Shown in pieces: positions 41,263 through 51,037 of a DNA stretch of 64,000 nucleotides. A program made the translations under genes and the position numbers. The notes beneath the pieces are model-generated. The model saw only the letters and a list, made by a program, of their open reading frames with translations. It did no database searches and was not told the DNA's origin. The stretch is from Planctomycetota bacterium (GTDB lineage: Bacteria; Planctomycetota; Planctomycetia; Gemmatales; Gemmataceae), in assembly GCA_021781415.1 (NCBI GenBank), contig JAJXWW010000221.1, positions 1 through 64,000 on the forward strand. The letters are read 5' to 3'. Every line of letters begins with the position of its first letter. Within the stretch, counting starts at the first letter, position 1.

Positions 41263-42572
41263 AGCGCTTTTTCCCAATGATCCTCCTCACGGTGGTGCTG
41301 GGTTGTATCGGGGCGTGGACGTGGCAGTGGAGGCATCGCGCGCCGCCCCTACGGCCTCCGGTTCTCGACCCGCGAGGCGTCGATCCAGCGGTGTGGCGCG
41401 CCGTCGAGAAGGCGCAAGTCGAAGTGGAAAGGAATCTCGATTCGTCACGCGCTTGGGGACGTCTTGGGATGATTCTGTTGGCCCATCAGTTCCGCGATGA
41501 AGCGCTCGTCTGTCTCATTCGCGCCGAACAACTCGATCCGCGCGACGCCCGCTGGCCTTACTATCGAGCAATGGTGTTGCGGCGTTCCAACCCGAAAGAG
41601 GCCATCGATAGCCTCCGCCGCGCTTTGGCTCTCGCTCCAGAATACGAAGAACCGCGTCTTTTTCTTGCCGATCTGCTGTTCCAAAGTGGCCAATGGAACG
41701 AGGGGCGCACGCTCTTTGAATCCGTTCTCGAACGCGCTCCGAACCATAGTCGAGCGCATCTTGGCGTGGCGCAAATTGCCTTTGAGACCGACGATTTATC
41801 GGCGTGTCTGGAGCATCTAACCCAAGCGCTCGACGATTCGCGGACGCGCAAGGCCGCCCACACTTTTTTGGCCGAGGTGCAACAACGTCGCGGCGATCGC
41901 GCCGCCGCCGAGAAGGCGTTACGCGAAGCCCAATCTTTGCCCAACGACGAGCCTTGGCCGGACTCGCTCGCCGAACCCATCCAGATGATGATTGTGGGAC
42001 ATCTCGAAGTTGTCACGCATGCTTCAACATTGTTGCAGCAAAATCGCGCGGACGAAGCCATTCCCCTCCTCTGCCAAGCCGTGGAAGACTATCCCGAATC
42101 GAGCTGGGCGTGGGTGCTTCTGGGGAGAGCCTATCTCGCCATCGGCAATCTCGATGACGCGGAGGCGGCTTTACGCATCGCCGTCGAACGCGATCCGAAC
42201 TCAGTCGAGGGACAGTTTTATCGCGGTGTCGTTATGTCGGAGCGAAAAGAGTTTGCGAGCGCCATTCCGTTTTTCAGGACGGCAACTCGTTTGAAGTCGG
42301 ACCACGCTCTCGCATGGTACAACCTGGGAGTGTGTCTGAAACAGCGAGGCGAGAATACGGGTGCCATCGCCGCCTACCGTTCGGCGCTTGCCAGCAAACC
42401 CCAATTCGCCGAGGCCCGCATCAACTTGGGAGAGCTTTTGGCGGAACGAGGCGAGAGAGAGGTCGCCATCGAACAGTTGAGCGAAGCCATCCGCCTCAAA
42501 CCCCAAGATGTTCGCGCGCGGCAATTGCTCGAATCTCTGAACCGTCCGACGACCCTTCCACGATCCAAGTAA
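41259..42572 (+). CDS. TPR-repeat protein, membrane-anchored
   Basis: A 437-residue protein starting with a hydrophobic anchor (FFPMILLTVVLGCIGAW; the LGC may act as a lipobox) and then at least eight tetratricopeptide repeats from about residue 65, for example EALVCLIRAEQLDPRDARW, EAIDSLRRALALAPEYEEP, ACLEHLTQALDDSRTR, DAEAALRIAVERDPNSVEG and EVAIEQLSEAIRLKPQDVR. TPRs bind other proteins; the 4-base overlap with the VCBS/ASPIC gene argues that both work in one complex, a combination often seen in planctomycetes. The topology puts the repeats outside the cytoplasm. The function is unknown beyond that. Confidence 0.9.
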   Translation: MKRFFPMILLTVVLGCIGAWTWQWRHRAPPLRPPVLDPRGVDPAVWRAVEKAQVEVERNLDSSRAWGRLGMILLAHQFRDEALVCLIRAEQLDPRDARWPYYRAMVLRRSNPKEAIDSLRRALALAPEYEEPRLFLADLLFQSGQWNEGRTLFESVLERAPNHSRAHLGVAQIAFETDDLSACLEHLTQALDDSRTRKAAHTFLAEVQQRRGDRAAAEKALREAQSLPNDEPWPDSLAEPIQMMIVGHLEVVTHASTLLQQNRADEAIPLLCQAVEDYPESSWAWVLLGRAYLAIGNLDDAEAALRIAVERDPNSVEGQFYRGVVMSERKEFASAIPFFRTATRLKSDHALAWYNLGVCLKQRGENTGAIAAYRSALASKPQFAEARINLGELLAERGEREVAIEQLSEAIRLKPQDVRARQLLESLNRPTTLPRSK

Positions 42573-42744
42573 CCCAAGCCAGCGAGTTTTTCCACCCTCG
42601 CCGTCGATGTTTGGGGAGATCGAGCCGCGATCGAGCGGCTTGAATTCCGAGTGCGAACTTGTACGTTATCGGCTAGTAAAGCGAGTGGATTGTGGCTATT
42701 CGGCAGACGGGCAGGGGTTCCGGCTGATGGTTGATAGCTGATAG

Positions 42745-43818
<1,074 letters not shown>

Positions 43819-43842
43819 CAAGAATTTCATCCCGAATCACAC

Positions 43843-43924
43843 GGAAAAATCATTACCAGCCCGAAGCGCTAGCGACGGAGGCATCGGCCCGTCGCTAGCG
43901 CTTCGGGCTGGTAAGGGATTTTCC
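43843..43924. repeat. 82-base inverted repeat between gap and pgk
   Basis: Two perfectly complementary 26-base arms (43853-43878 and 43889-43914; core CCAGCCCGAAGCGCTAGCGA) surround a 10-base loop, and the pairing extends imperfectly outward by about 10 bases on each side (GGAAAAATCA against GGGATTTTCC). The whole element fits within 82 bases and looks like a small palindromic mobile or repeated element. A half copy with three mismatches lies on the other side of pgk at 45161-45186. In mRNA it would form a very stable hairpin between gap and pgk and could cause differential expression. Confidence 0.85.
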
Positions 43925-43960
43925 CTGCGTTCCACGGCGAACTTGTATTGGGAGTTCCTC

Positions 43961-45157
43961 ATGGCGAAAAGAACGATCGGTGACCTCTCCAACCTGCGCG
44001 GCAAGAGAGTGCTGGTCCGCGTCGATTTTAATGTGCCCTTGGATGCGGAAGGCAACATCACCAACGACCGGCGCATCCGCGGTGCTTTGCCGACGCTGCG
44101 GCATCTTTTGAACGCCGGAGCTGGTGTCGTGGTGATGAGCCATCTCGGTCGGCCCAAGGGCGATCCGAAGAAGGACGCGCCGTTCCGCATGGACCGCGTT
44201 GCCGCGCGCTTGGGCTTGTTGCTCGGCAATCCGACGATTAAGGTCGATGAGGTCGTTGGCTCCTCGGCGACGGCGGCAGCCCAGGCGCTGAATCCGGGAG
44301 AGGTTCTGGTACTCGAGAATCTGCGCTTCCACCCCGGCGAGCAGAGCGGCGACGCCTCATTCGCAGCCGAATTGGCCAAACTCGGCGATATCTACGTCAA
44401 CGACGCTTTCGGGACTTGTCATCGCAAGGACGCCTCGATGGTGGCCGTGCCCGCCGCCATGAGGGGCAAGCCCCGCGTCGTCGGCACGCTCGTCGCCAAG
44501 GAACTCGATATTTTGGATCGCTTATTGTCGCATCCGCTTCGCCCGTTCGTCGGCATCCTTGGCGGCGGCAAAGTGTCGGACAAAATGGGCTTCATCAAAG
44601 CGCTTTTGAGCCGGGTCGATCGCGTTCTCATTGGCGGAGCGATGACCTACACCTTTATGAAAGCACTGGGCCACAATGTCGGTTCTTCTCGTTTGGAAGC
44701 CGACAAGCTCGACCTGGCCCGCGAACTGCTCGACCTGGGCAAAGGCAAAATCGAACTGCCGGTTGATCATCTCGTCGTCGAGAAAATCGACGCCCCGCAA
44801 ACGGCGCGCATCGTCGAGGGCGACATTCCCGATGGCACGGTCGGCGTGGACATCGGACCCAAGACCATCGCCAGATACAGCGATGCGGTTGAGAACGCGC
44901 GGCTCGTCGTGTGGAATGGTCCCTTAGGTAAGTTCGAGGACGATCCGTACAGCAAGGGCACGAAGGAAATCGCTCGCGTCTTATCGGAATTGACGCCGAA
45001 AGGCATCTCCATTGTCGGTGGCGGCGAGACGGCGGAGGCGGTCGAAGAGTTCGGCCTCGCCGAGAAGATGACGCACGTTTCCACCGGCGGGGGCGCGTTT
45101 TTGGAATACGTCGAAGGCACACCGTTCGCCGCCCTGGCGGAGATCGACGACAAATAG
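43961..45157 (+). CDS. pgk: phosphoglycerate kinase
   Basis: A 398-residue glycolytic enzyme making ATP from 1,3-bisphosphoglycerate. RVLVRVDFNVPLDAEGNI is the N-terminal substrate-binding signature, with VVMSHLGRPKGDPK, LENLRFHPGEQSGD, NDAFGTCHRKDASM, GGGKVSDKMGFI (hinge region), LVVWNGPLGKFEDDPYSKGT and SIVGGGETAEAVEEFGL plus STGGGAFLEYVEG at the nucleotide site. ATG 43961 has GGGAG 8 bases upstream; an in-frame ATG at 43943 lacks one. Follows gap, as in many bacteria, though separated by the inverted repeat. The Uma2 gene begins 35 bases after its stop. Confidence 0.98.
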   Translation: MAKRTIGDLSNLRGKRVLVRVDFNVPLDAEGNITNDRRIRGALPTLRHLLNAGAGVVVMSHLGRPKGDPKKDAPFRMDRVAARLGLLLGNPTIKVDEVVGSSATAAAQALNPGEVLVLENLRFHPGEQSGDASFAAELAKLGDIYVNDAFGTCHRKDASMVAVPAAMRGKPRVVGTLVAKELDILDRLLSHPLRPFVGILGGGKVSDKMGFIKALLSRVDRVLIGGAMTYTFMKALGHNVGSSRLEADKLDLARELLDLGKGKIELPVDHLVVEKIDAPQTARIVEGDIPDGTVGVDIGPKTIARYSDAVENARLVVWNGPLGKFEDDPYSKGTKEIARVLSELTPKGISIVGGGETAEAVEEFGLAEKMTHVSTGGGAFLEYVEGTPFAALAEIDDK

Positions 45158-45160
45158 CCC

Positions 45161-45186
45161 TACCAGCCCGATGCGCGAGCGAGGGA
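45161..45186 (+). repeat. half copy of the gap-pgk repeat overlapping the next gene's leader
   Basis: TACCAGCCCGATGCGCGAGC plus GAGGGA matches one arm of the 43843-43924 inverted repeat with three differences. It begins 3 bases after the pgk stop. Its last bases, GAGGGAG, sit 5 bases before the ATG at 45193 and form the only good ribosome binding site for that gene. Confidence 0.7.
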
Positions 45187-45192
45187 GACGCC

Positions 45193-45798
45193 ATGACGCA
45201 GACAACTCTTTCTCTACCCATTCAGGGGCAAATGGCGGGCTTTCGTCGATTCAGCGTGGCCGAATATCACAGGCTGATCGAGATTGGCGTTCTCACGGAG
45301 GACGACAATCTCGAACTGCTCGACGGCTATTTGGTGCATAAAATGTCGCGCAATCCTCCCCACGATGCGGCCATTCAGAAAATCACGAAACGCTTGTATC
45401 GGCTTCTCCCCCCCGATTGGGATCTCCGCGTTCAGAGTGCCGTCACGTTGACGCGCAGCGAACCGGAGCCGGACTTAGCGGTCGTCCGAGGCGACGAGAC
45501 GCGCTACCTCGCCCATCACCCCAAGCCGCCTGACATCGGCTTGGCGATCGAAGTCTCCGACTCGACCCTGGACGGCGACCGCATCGACAAGGGACGACTC
45601 TACGCCGAGGCTGGGATTACCTATTACTGGATCGTCAATCTCGTGGATCAACAAATCGAGGTCTACACACAGCCCTCCGGCGCTACGGGAACGCCCGCTT
45701 ACGGGCAGCGCCAGAATTATCGCATGAGCGACGATGTGCCGCTGTGCCTCGACGGCAGCGTCGTGGCGAACATTTCGGTTGCGGGACTACTGCCGTGA
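45193..45798 (+). CDS. Uma2 family protein (DUF820, putative restriction-endonuclease-like fold)
   Basis: A 201-residue protein of the Uma2/DUF820 family, abundant in planctomycetes and cyanobacteria. Family blocks: FRRFSVAEYHRLIEIGVLTE, DNLELLDGYLVHKMS, RNPPHDAAIQKITKRLYRLL, SEPEPDLAVV, IGLAIEVSDSTLDGDRIDKG and LYAEAGITYYWIVNLVDQQI. The acidic residues in ELLDG, EPDLAVV and AIEVSDST correspond to the PD-(D/E)XK-type site. The biological role is not established, although nuclease activity is predicted from the fold. The ribosome binding site is supplied by a repeat element. A pair of palindromic repeats follows the stop. Confidence 0.9.
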   Translation: MTQTTLSLPIQGQMAGFRRFSVAEYHRLIEIGVLTEDDNLELLDGYLVHKMSRNPPHDAAIQKITKRLYRLLPPDWDLRVQSAVTLTRSEPEPDLAVVRGDETRYLAHHPKPPDIGLAIEVSDSTLDGDRIDKGRLYAEAGITYYWIVNLVDQQIEVYTQPSGATGTPAYGQRQNYRMSDDVPLCLDGSVVANISVAGLLP

Positions 45799-45805
45799 GA
45801 AGTAC

Positions 45806-45874
45806 ACCCGGCAGCTTACGCTGCCGGTTCGCGGGGTCTCCCTTGCCGACACCCGGCAGCTTGCGCTGCCGATT
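45806..45874. repeat. two further copies of the 24-base palindromic repeat, opposite orientation
   Basis: Copies at 45806-45829 and 45851-45874, 45 bases apart, are the reverse-complement orientation of the repeats at 16824-16921 (ACCCGGCAGC-TTAC-GCTGCCGGTT form). The second copy has diverged at its end. They lie 7 bases after the Uma2 stop and 86 bases before the PVC-type gene. The same family 29 kb away shows dispersal through intergenic sites. Confidence 0.75.
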
Positions 45875-45960
45875 CGCCGGTAGGCCTTTGTTGACGGCGG
45901 ATTGTCGCTCCAGCATAATCAACTCTGCCTCGCCCGACGTTCCAGCCAGGTGTTCGACTC

Positions 45961-48945
45961 ATGCATCGATTCTATTCGTCGGTTTGCGCGCTCTTTGTGT
46001 TCGCCGGCGCGACTTCGCTGGCCCAGACTCCGCCGCACGGTTTGCGCGTGCCGGAGGGGTTCGAAGTCGTGGAGTTCGCCGACAATACCCTGGCCAACGA
46101 CATCTATTGCCTGACGCTCGATCCGAAGGGGCGCGTCGTTGTCTCCGGGCGTGGCTACATTCGCCTGCTGCTCGACAACAATGGCGATGGCCGAGCCGAC
46201 CGCGCGCTCGATTTCACCGAAGCGCCGAAGGATGGGGCAATGGGCCTCTTTTGGGAGAGAAATACGCTTTTTTGTATGGGCGATGGCGGCCTGCGGCGCT
46301 ACGGCGAAGCAGGGGGCGAGGGAAGGTCGCGGCCTTCGGAATTGCTGCATCGTTTGAAAACCGGCGGCGAACACGATGCCCATGCCATTCGTCGTGGACC
46401 GGATGGGTGGCTGTATGTCCTATGCGGCAATGGCACCGGCATCGCGGCCAAACACGCCACTCGAAAGGAGTCGCCGATCCGTCAACCCGTGGCCGGTTGC
46501 GTTCTTCGCTTCGATCCACAACTGAAAGAATGTGAAATCGTCGCCGACGGTTTTCGCAATCCCTACGCCTTCGATTTCAACGACCAAGGCGATCTCTTTA
46601 CCTACGACTCGGACAACGAGCGCTGTGTGTCGCTGCCCTGGTACGAGCCGACGCGATGCTACCATGTGATTGAGGGCGGGCATTACGGTTGGGAAAGCCC
46701 TCAACGCGCGCAGACATGGCGGATGCCGCCGTGCTTCGTCGATGTCGTTGCGCCCGTCGCCACCCTGGGACGTGGATCGCCTACCGGTCTCGTCTGCTAT
46801 CGGCACACACAGTTTCCGGAGAAATATCGCGGAGGGTTGTTTCTGTGCGATTGGACGTTTGGGCGCATTTACTTTCTGCGTTTGGAGCGGCACGGCTCCA
46901 CCTATCGCGCGCGTCCGGAGGTCTTCTTGCAGGCGACGGGGGACAACGGCTTCGCTCCCACGGCGGCGGCGGTACATCCCCTGACGGGCGATCTCTACGT
47001 CTCCATCGGCGGGCGCGGCACACGCGGCGCGGTCTATCGCATTCGCTACGCCAAGGGCCGGACGGAATCGCGTCCTACTTCGCTCTCCCAAGGAGACAAT
47101 GAAGAGAGAAGGGCGGAGTCCGGTCTCGCCCCGGCGCAACTCGTCCAGCAGGCACCCTCCTCCGATTTGCACGAACGCCGACGCGCACTCGATGTCCTCG
47201 CGCGCCGGCGGGATCGCTTTACACTCGACCAATGGGCGACGGTGATCCGCGCCAACAGTCGGCAGACGGATCGGGGTTTGCGACAACGGACGGCGCGGCT
47301 GTTGGCATCTCTCGATGACGGCGAACGCCGACGTATCGAGCGGCCCCAAGACGATCCGCTCGCCGAAATCACCTGGGGTTTGGCGCAGCCTACTTTTGCG
47401 ATCTCCCATTTATTGGTCGACAAAGGTATCGCACCTCAGACGCGCTTGGAGGCGGTGCGCGTCGTGCAACTGGCGATGGGCGACGCGATGTCGCCGAAAA
47501 CGAGAGGCACGGTCTGGGAAGGCTATTCGCGCCGAAACAGCGACATAGCCGTACCGCCGGAGGTGCGAGCGAACCTGAGGTCCGCCTTCCCGTCGGGACA
47601 TGCGGATCTGGACCGAGAGCTATCGCGCACATTAGCGATGCTCGAAGACGACGATCCGGTCGCGTTCGCCCATGTCGCCGACCGACTGACGGCGGACTCC
47701 GATCCGATCGAGGACGTTCATTATCTCATCGTGCTGGCCCGACTGCGCGCTCCGCGCAGCGAAGCGACGACCAAACGAACTGCGACGGCGCTATTGGCTC
47801 TGGATGGCAAATGTGCGCTGAGTCGTCTGAACCGCGATACCAATTGGCCCCTGCGCGTCGCCGAGATCCATGCGGAGTTGGCCCGAAAGGACGGCGCGCT
47901 CAATGCAACTTTGCTCGCCGATCCAACCTTTGGCCGCGCCGATCGCGTGCTGTTCGCGCGCTGTCCCGGATTCGACCGCCGTCGCGCCGCCGAGATTCTT
48001 TTGAAGGCCAGCCAAGACGATGCCGAGTTTTCGTGGAATGCCGAAGTCGTGGCGTTGCTCGGAATCCTACCTTCGGAGCACGTTGCTCCGACATTGCGGC
48101 GCTTGTGGGGCGAGCAAGGCGTGGACGATGCGATTCTATCGCAGCTATCGCGCGAGCCGAAGCCGGAGGATCGCTATCGCTTCCTCGTTGGCCTCGGTTC
48201 ACCGCGACTCGATCTGCTGACGCGCTGTCTCGATGCGTTGGAGAAATTGCCGTTGCCCGCGGCGGAAAGGTCGCGCGACCGGGACGAAGCGCTGACCGTC
48301 TTGCTGGCGCTGCGCCGGCTGCCGCAAGAAAAAGAAATGGAAAAAGTGCGCCGCCGACTGACGGCATATCTTTCGCGGCGGACGAGTCAAAAATGTACGA
48401 CTGCATCGGCCTGGGAAGAATGGTTTCGCCGAACCTATCCGGAGCGCGCGGCACGGCTGAACGATTCGGATGGCGTGGACGTTCCCGCCTGGACCAAGCG
48501 CTTGGCGTCGGTCGATTGGAGCAAGGGGGACGCCGAGCGTGGCCGCTCGATTTTCACCAAAGCCAGTTGTGCCGCCTGTCATTCGGGAGGGCAGGCTTTG
48601 GGACCGGACCTGCGCGGCGTAGCGGGTCGCTTTTCCCGCACCGACCTATTCTCGGCCATTGTCCAGCCGAGTAAAGATGTGTCGCCGCGCTATCGAACCA
48701 CGCAAATCACCACGGCGTCCGGCAAGGTGTACCAGGGACTTATCGTCTACGAAGCGGTCGATAGCGTGCTATTGCAAACCGGCCCCGCCGCCACGCTTCG
48801 TTTGACCAATCCGCAAATCCGCGATCGTCGCCAGACGACCACCTCCCTCATGCCCACCGGCCTCCTCGACCGCCTCGACGACCGCGCTCTTGCCGATTTA
48901 TACGTCTATCTCCAATCGCTAAGCAAACCGAATCGCAACCCGTAG
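45961..48945 (+). CDS. PVC-type membrane-bound dehydrogenase with C-terminal heme-binding domain
   Basis: A 994-residue exported protein of the planctomycete/Verrucomicrobia family (TIGR02604 N-terminal domain, TIGR02603 C-terminal heme domain). A signal peptide (SVCALFVFAGATSLA) precedes a six-bladed-propeller-like dehydrogenase region (PEGFEVVEFADNTLANDIYC, HDAHAIRRGPDGWLYVLCGN, GFRNPYAFDFNDQGDLFTYD, EGGHYGWESP, VCYRHTQFPEKYRGGLFLCD). The middle is a helical-repeat region (about 380-850). One CXXCH heme site, SCAACHSG with Cys870, Cys873 and His874, is followed by LGPDLRGVAGRFSRTDLFSA and LADLYVYLQSLS. The substrate is probably a sugar or alcohol, but this is not known. A short AGGTG sequence precedes the ATG. 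Confidence 0.93.
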   Translation: MHRFYSSVCALFVFAGATSLAQTPPHGLRVPEGFEVVEFADNTLANDIYCLTLDPKGRVVVSGRGYIRLLLDNNGDGRADRALDFTEAPKDGAMGLFWERNTLFCMGDGGLRRYGEAGGEGRSRPSELLHRLKTGGEHDAHAIRRGPDGWLYVLCGNGTGIAAKHATRKESPIRQPVAGCVLRFDPQLKECEIVADGFRNPYAFDFNDQGDLFTYDSDNERCVSLPWYEPTRCYHVIEGGHYGWESPQRAQTWRMPPCFVDVVAPVATLGRGSPTGLVCYRHTQFPEKYRGGLFLCDWTFGRIYFLRLERHGSTYRARPEVFLQATGDNGFAPTAAAVHPLTGDLYVSIGGRGTRGAVYRIRYAKGRTESRPTSLSQGDNEERRAESGLAPAQLVQQAPSSDLHERRRALDVLARRRDRFTLDQWATVIRANSRQTDRGLRQRTARLLASLDDGERRRIERPQDDPLAEITWGLAQPTFAISHLLVDKGIAPQTRLEAVRVVQLAMGDAMSPKTRGTVWEGYSRRNSDIAVPPEVRANLRSAFPSGHADLDRELSRTLAMLEDDDPVAFAHVADRLTADSDPIEDVHYLIVLARLRAPRSEATTKRTATALLALDGKCALSRLNRDTNWPLRVAEIHAELARKDGALNATLLADPTFGRADRVLFARCPGFDRRRAAEILLKASQDDAEFSWNAEVVALLGILPSEHVAPTLRRLWGEQGVDDAILSQLSREPKPEDRYRFLVGLGSPRLDLLTRCLDALEKLPLPAAERSRDRDEALTVLLALRRLPQEKEMEKVRRRLTAYLSRRTSQKCTTASAWEEWFRRTYPERAARLNDSDGVDVPAWTKRLASVDWSKGDAERGRSIFTKASCAACHSGGQALGPDLRGVAGRFSRTDLFSAIVQPSKDVSPRYRTTQITTASGKVYQGLIVYEAVDSVLLQTGPAATLRLTNPQIRDRRQTTTSLMPTGLLDRLDDRALADLYVYLQSLSKPNRNP

Positions 48946-49195
48946 CCGATCCGAACGACTCAATCTCGTTCCACGACCAGGTCGGAAGGAGAATCACACG
49001 AGAGCCGTTCTCGCCGACGTCCCGCAGCGCCGCATCGTGTCTTCGGGAGTACAGAGAGTAACTTTGAGACGCCATTGACCGCATTTTCTGCAATCGTTAG
49101 TATCCCCCTTCGATAATTTGTCGTCCGAGCGACAGGCTGCATTTTGCGCCGCTTATGTATTTTGACAGAGGCAAAAATAGCGAGAAGGCGAATCG

Positions 49196-49681
49196 ATGAA
49201 ACCGCCAGCTACTAAAATCACCGCAAAGATCGATTCCGAACGATCCCCGGAACTCTCGGACGCCGAGCCTGTCTTGCTTGCCATGACGGCCGGAAATGCG
49301 AACGAGGACCAGTCGAATTGCGATCCGACCATCAAGTCGTGTCTGGGCCAGCTTCATATCATCGAGACCGAATCTGGGCCTAGCACGGAAAAGGCTCGTG
49401 TTCTTGAATTGCTGAGGTACAGTCCGGAAGTGAGGGCATGTCTCGCCGACCCAACCGAGGTTCACGCTTATCACAATCCGCTGGCCAGCGTAAATGCTTA
49501 CAAACATCGATTGCACGCCATTCGTTGTGAATACGTCGAAATGCGCATGCGATTAGAAGACGAACTACACCGAATGCGATCGTCGGCCCTATGGCGGTTG
49601 GCCGATCGTTTGCACCGCTGGAGAGACTCTGTGTGGAAATATGTATACTTCTTCCAAAAGAAAAAGCCCTCGCCCAAGTGA
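49196..49681 (+). CDS. 161-residue protein before glycosyltransferases, C-terminal coiled/helical region
   Basis: A small protein of no clear family. Residues 1-60 are polar and irregular; residues 65-110 hold a helix with LELLRYSPEVRACLADPTEV; residues 115-155 form a strongly charged helix (AIRCEYVEMRMRLEDELHRM, then SSALWRLADRLHRWRDSVW) ending in a basic Lys-rich tail. Similar helix-plus-SALWRLA segments precede or follow GT2 domains in cell-surface polysaccharide enzymes. GAGAAGG lies 7 bases before the ATG. Its last 41 bases are followed at once by the first GT2 gene, so they are likely co-transcribed. Composition is clearly less GC-rich than the neighbouring core genes. Confidence 0.55.
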   Translation: MKPPATKITAKIDSERSPELSDAEPVLLAMTAGNANEDQSNCDPTIKSCLGQLHIIETESGPSTEKARVLELLRYSPEVRACLADPTEVHAYHNPLASVNAYKHRLHAIRCEYVEMRMRLEDELHRMRSSALWRLADRLHRWRDSVWKYVYFFQKKKPSPK

Positions 49682-49745
49682 AAGTGTGACGAATCGATGT
49701 GTCTATCGTGCAATCTTCCGTGCTAATACACATGGCTCGCCAGTT

Positions 49746-50996
49746 ATGGAAACAAACCTTGAGGATGTGAAAAGCTGGGCGACCCAGGAAGCGAAGTCCC
49801 AACTGAGGGAGTATTTTGACTCGAAGTCTCTACTCCATCTACCTCGCTTTTCAAGACCGCGTGTGAGCATCCTACTCGTCTTGTATAACCGAGCCGAGTT
49901 GACCCTATCCTGTTTGCGCTCACTACAACCGCATTTGGAAACGGCTAATGCGGAAATCGTACTCGTCGATAATGCTAGCAGCGACGAGACGTCGAAGCTA
50001 TTTGACAGCATTCGAGGCGCGACGATCGTCCGCAACTCGCGGAACCAAGGTTATGCCGAAGGGGTAAATCGAGCGGCAGCGGCAGCCGTCGGTGAATATC
50101 TATTGTTTCTCAACAACGACACTCGATTGCTGGACGACAGCTTGAACGCGGCGATCAACTTTTTATCGACGCACGGAGACGTTGGCGCTGTTGGAGGGCG
50201 GATCGTTCTACTCGACGGTACTTTGCAAGAAGCCGGCTGTACGCTCTGGCGCGAAGGCGATGCGTTTCAGTATGGGCGCGGCGACAATCCCGCCTCGCCG
50301 GAATATCTGTTCCAGCGCGATGTAGACTATTGCTCGGGCGCATTTCTTATGACGCGCCGCGAGTTGTTTGAAAAGATGAACGGACTCGATCCGGCCTTTG
50401 CGGTCGGGTATTTTGAGGACATCGATTACTGCGTGCGATTGTGGCGGGCCGGTTGGCGCGTGGTCTATCTTCCCGAAGTTATGATCCTACACTATGAGAA
50501 TGGTAGCAGCGACGATCCGACTTGCATACCTCCCTCATACCGGCGCAATCATCTCTATTTCACGCGAAAACATGCCGATTGGCTGGCGTTCCAATGTCCG
50601 TCTACCACCCCGCGCTTGTGGGCGCGAGGGTCGCACGACGACCGATTCCGAATTCTATACCTGACTCGGGCGGATTCGGACCACCAAGCGTCGAGCGATG
50701 CCACGATGATCCGGTGCCTACGGGAACTGAATTGTTTCGTGACCGTCTACCCGATCGTCGAAACTTCGGCATTGCGCGACAATCGAAAGCTGCCTTGGCC
50801 TGCCGATGTCGAAGTCCTTACTGGAGACAGCCTGAAAACACTGCCGAGATTCCTGACTCAGCGACGAAACTATTACGATCTTCTCATCACAAACGATGCA
50901 AAGATTGCGAAGTTCACAAAACGATGGGCTACGACGAGGACAGAGTCGAATAATAAAGCTCATATCGAACCAACAATTGAATTATCTGGAGTTTGA
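49746..50996 (+). CDS. family 2 glycosyltransferase
   Basis: A 416-residue GT-A enzyme. From about residue 39: RVSILLVLYNRAELTLSCLR (strand 1), EIVLVDNASSDET (nucleotide-sugar-binding Asp), FLNNDTRLLDDSL (the DxD-like motif, NNDT), EVGAVGG-type VGAVGGRIVLLDGTLQEAG and GYFEDIDYCVRLWRAGW (the ED/catalytic acid and helix). It matches rhamnosyl/O-antigen GT2 enzymes. Residues beyond 330 are a tail with a second domain start (RFRILYLTRADSDHQA) resembling a GT4 beginning. An ATG at 49641 in frame overlaps the previous gene and has a weak site; 49746 was preferred but the start is uncertain. The sugar and acceptor cannot be told. The next gene starts 41 bases after the stop. Confidence 0.82.
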   Translation: METNLEDVKSWATQEAKSQLREYFDSKSLLHLPRFSRPRVSILLVLYNRAELTLSCLRSLQPHLETANAEIVLVDNASSDETSKLFDSIRGATIVRNSRNQGYAEGVNRAAAAAVGEYLLFLNNDTRLLDDSLNAAINFLSTHGDVGAVGGRIVLLDGTLQEAGCTLWREGDAFQYGRGDNPASPEYLFQRDVDYCSGAFLMTRRELFEKMNGLDPAFAVGYFEDIDYCVRLWRAGWRVVYLPEVMILHYENGSSDDPTCIPPSYRRNHLYFTRKHADWLAFQCPSTTPRLWARGSHDDRFRILYLTRADSDHQASSDATMIRCLRELNCFVTVYPIVETSALRDNRKLPWPADVEVLTGDSLKTLPRFLTQRRNYYDLLITNDAKIAKFTKRWATTRTESNNKAHIEPTIELSGV

Positions 50997-51037
50997 CGCA
51001 CGGGGGTCTGCGGATGGACAGGAGGAGTAGGATTCAA

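Noticed and set aside
43961-45157. pgk as part of a composite transposon because repeats flank it
   Set aside because: The right-hand copy is only half of the element, there is no transposase, and pgk is a core gene in its usual place after gap.
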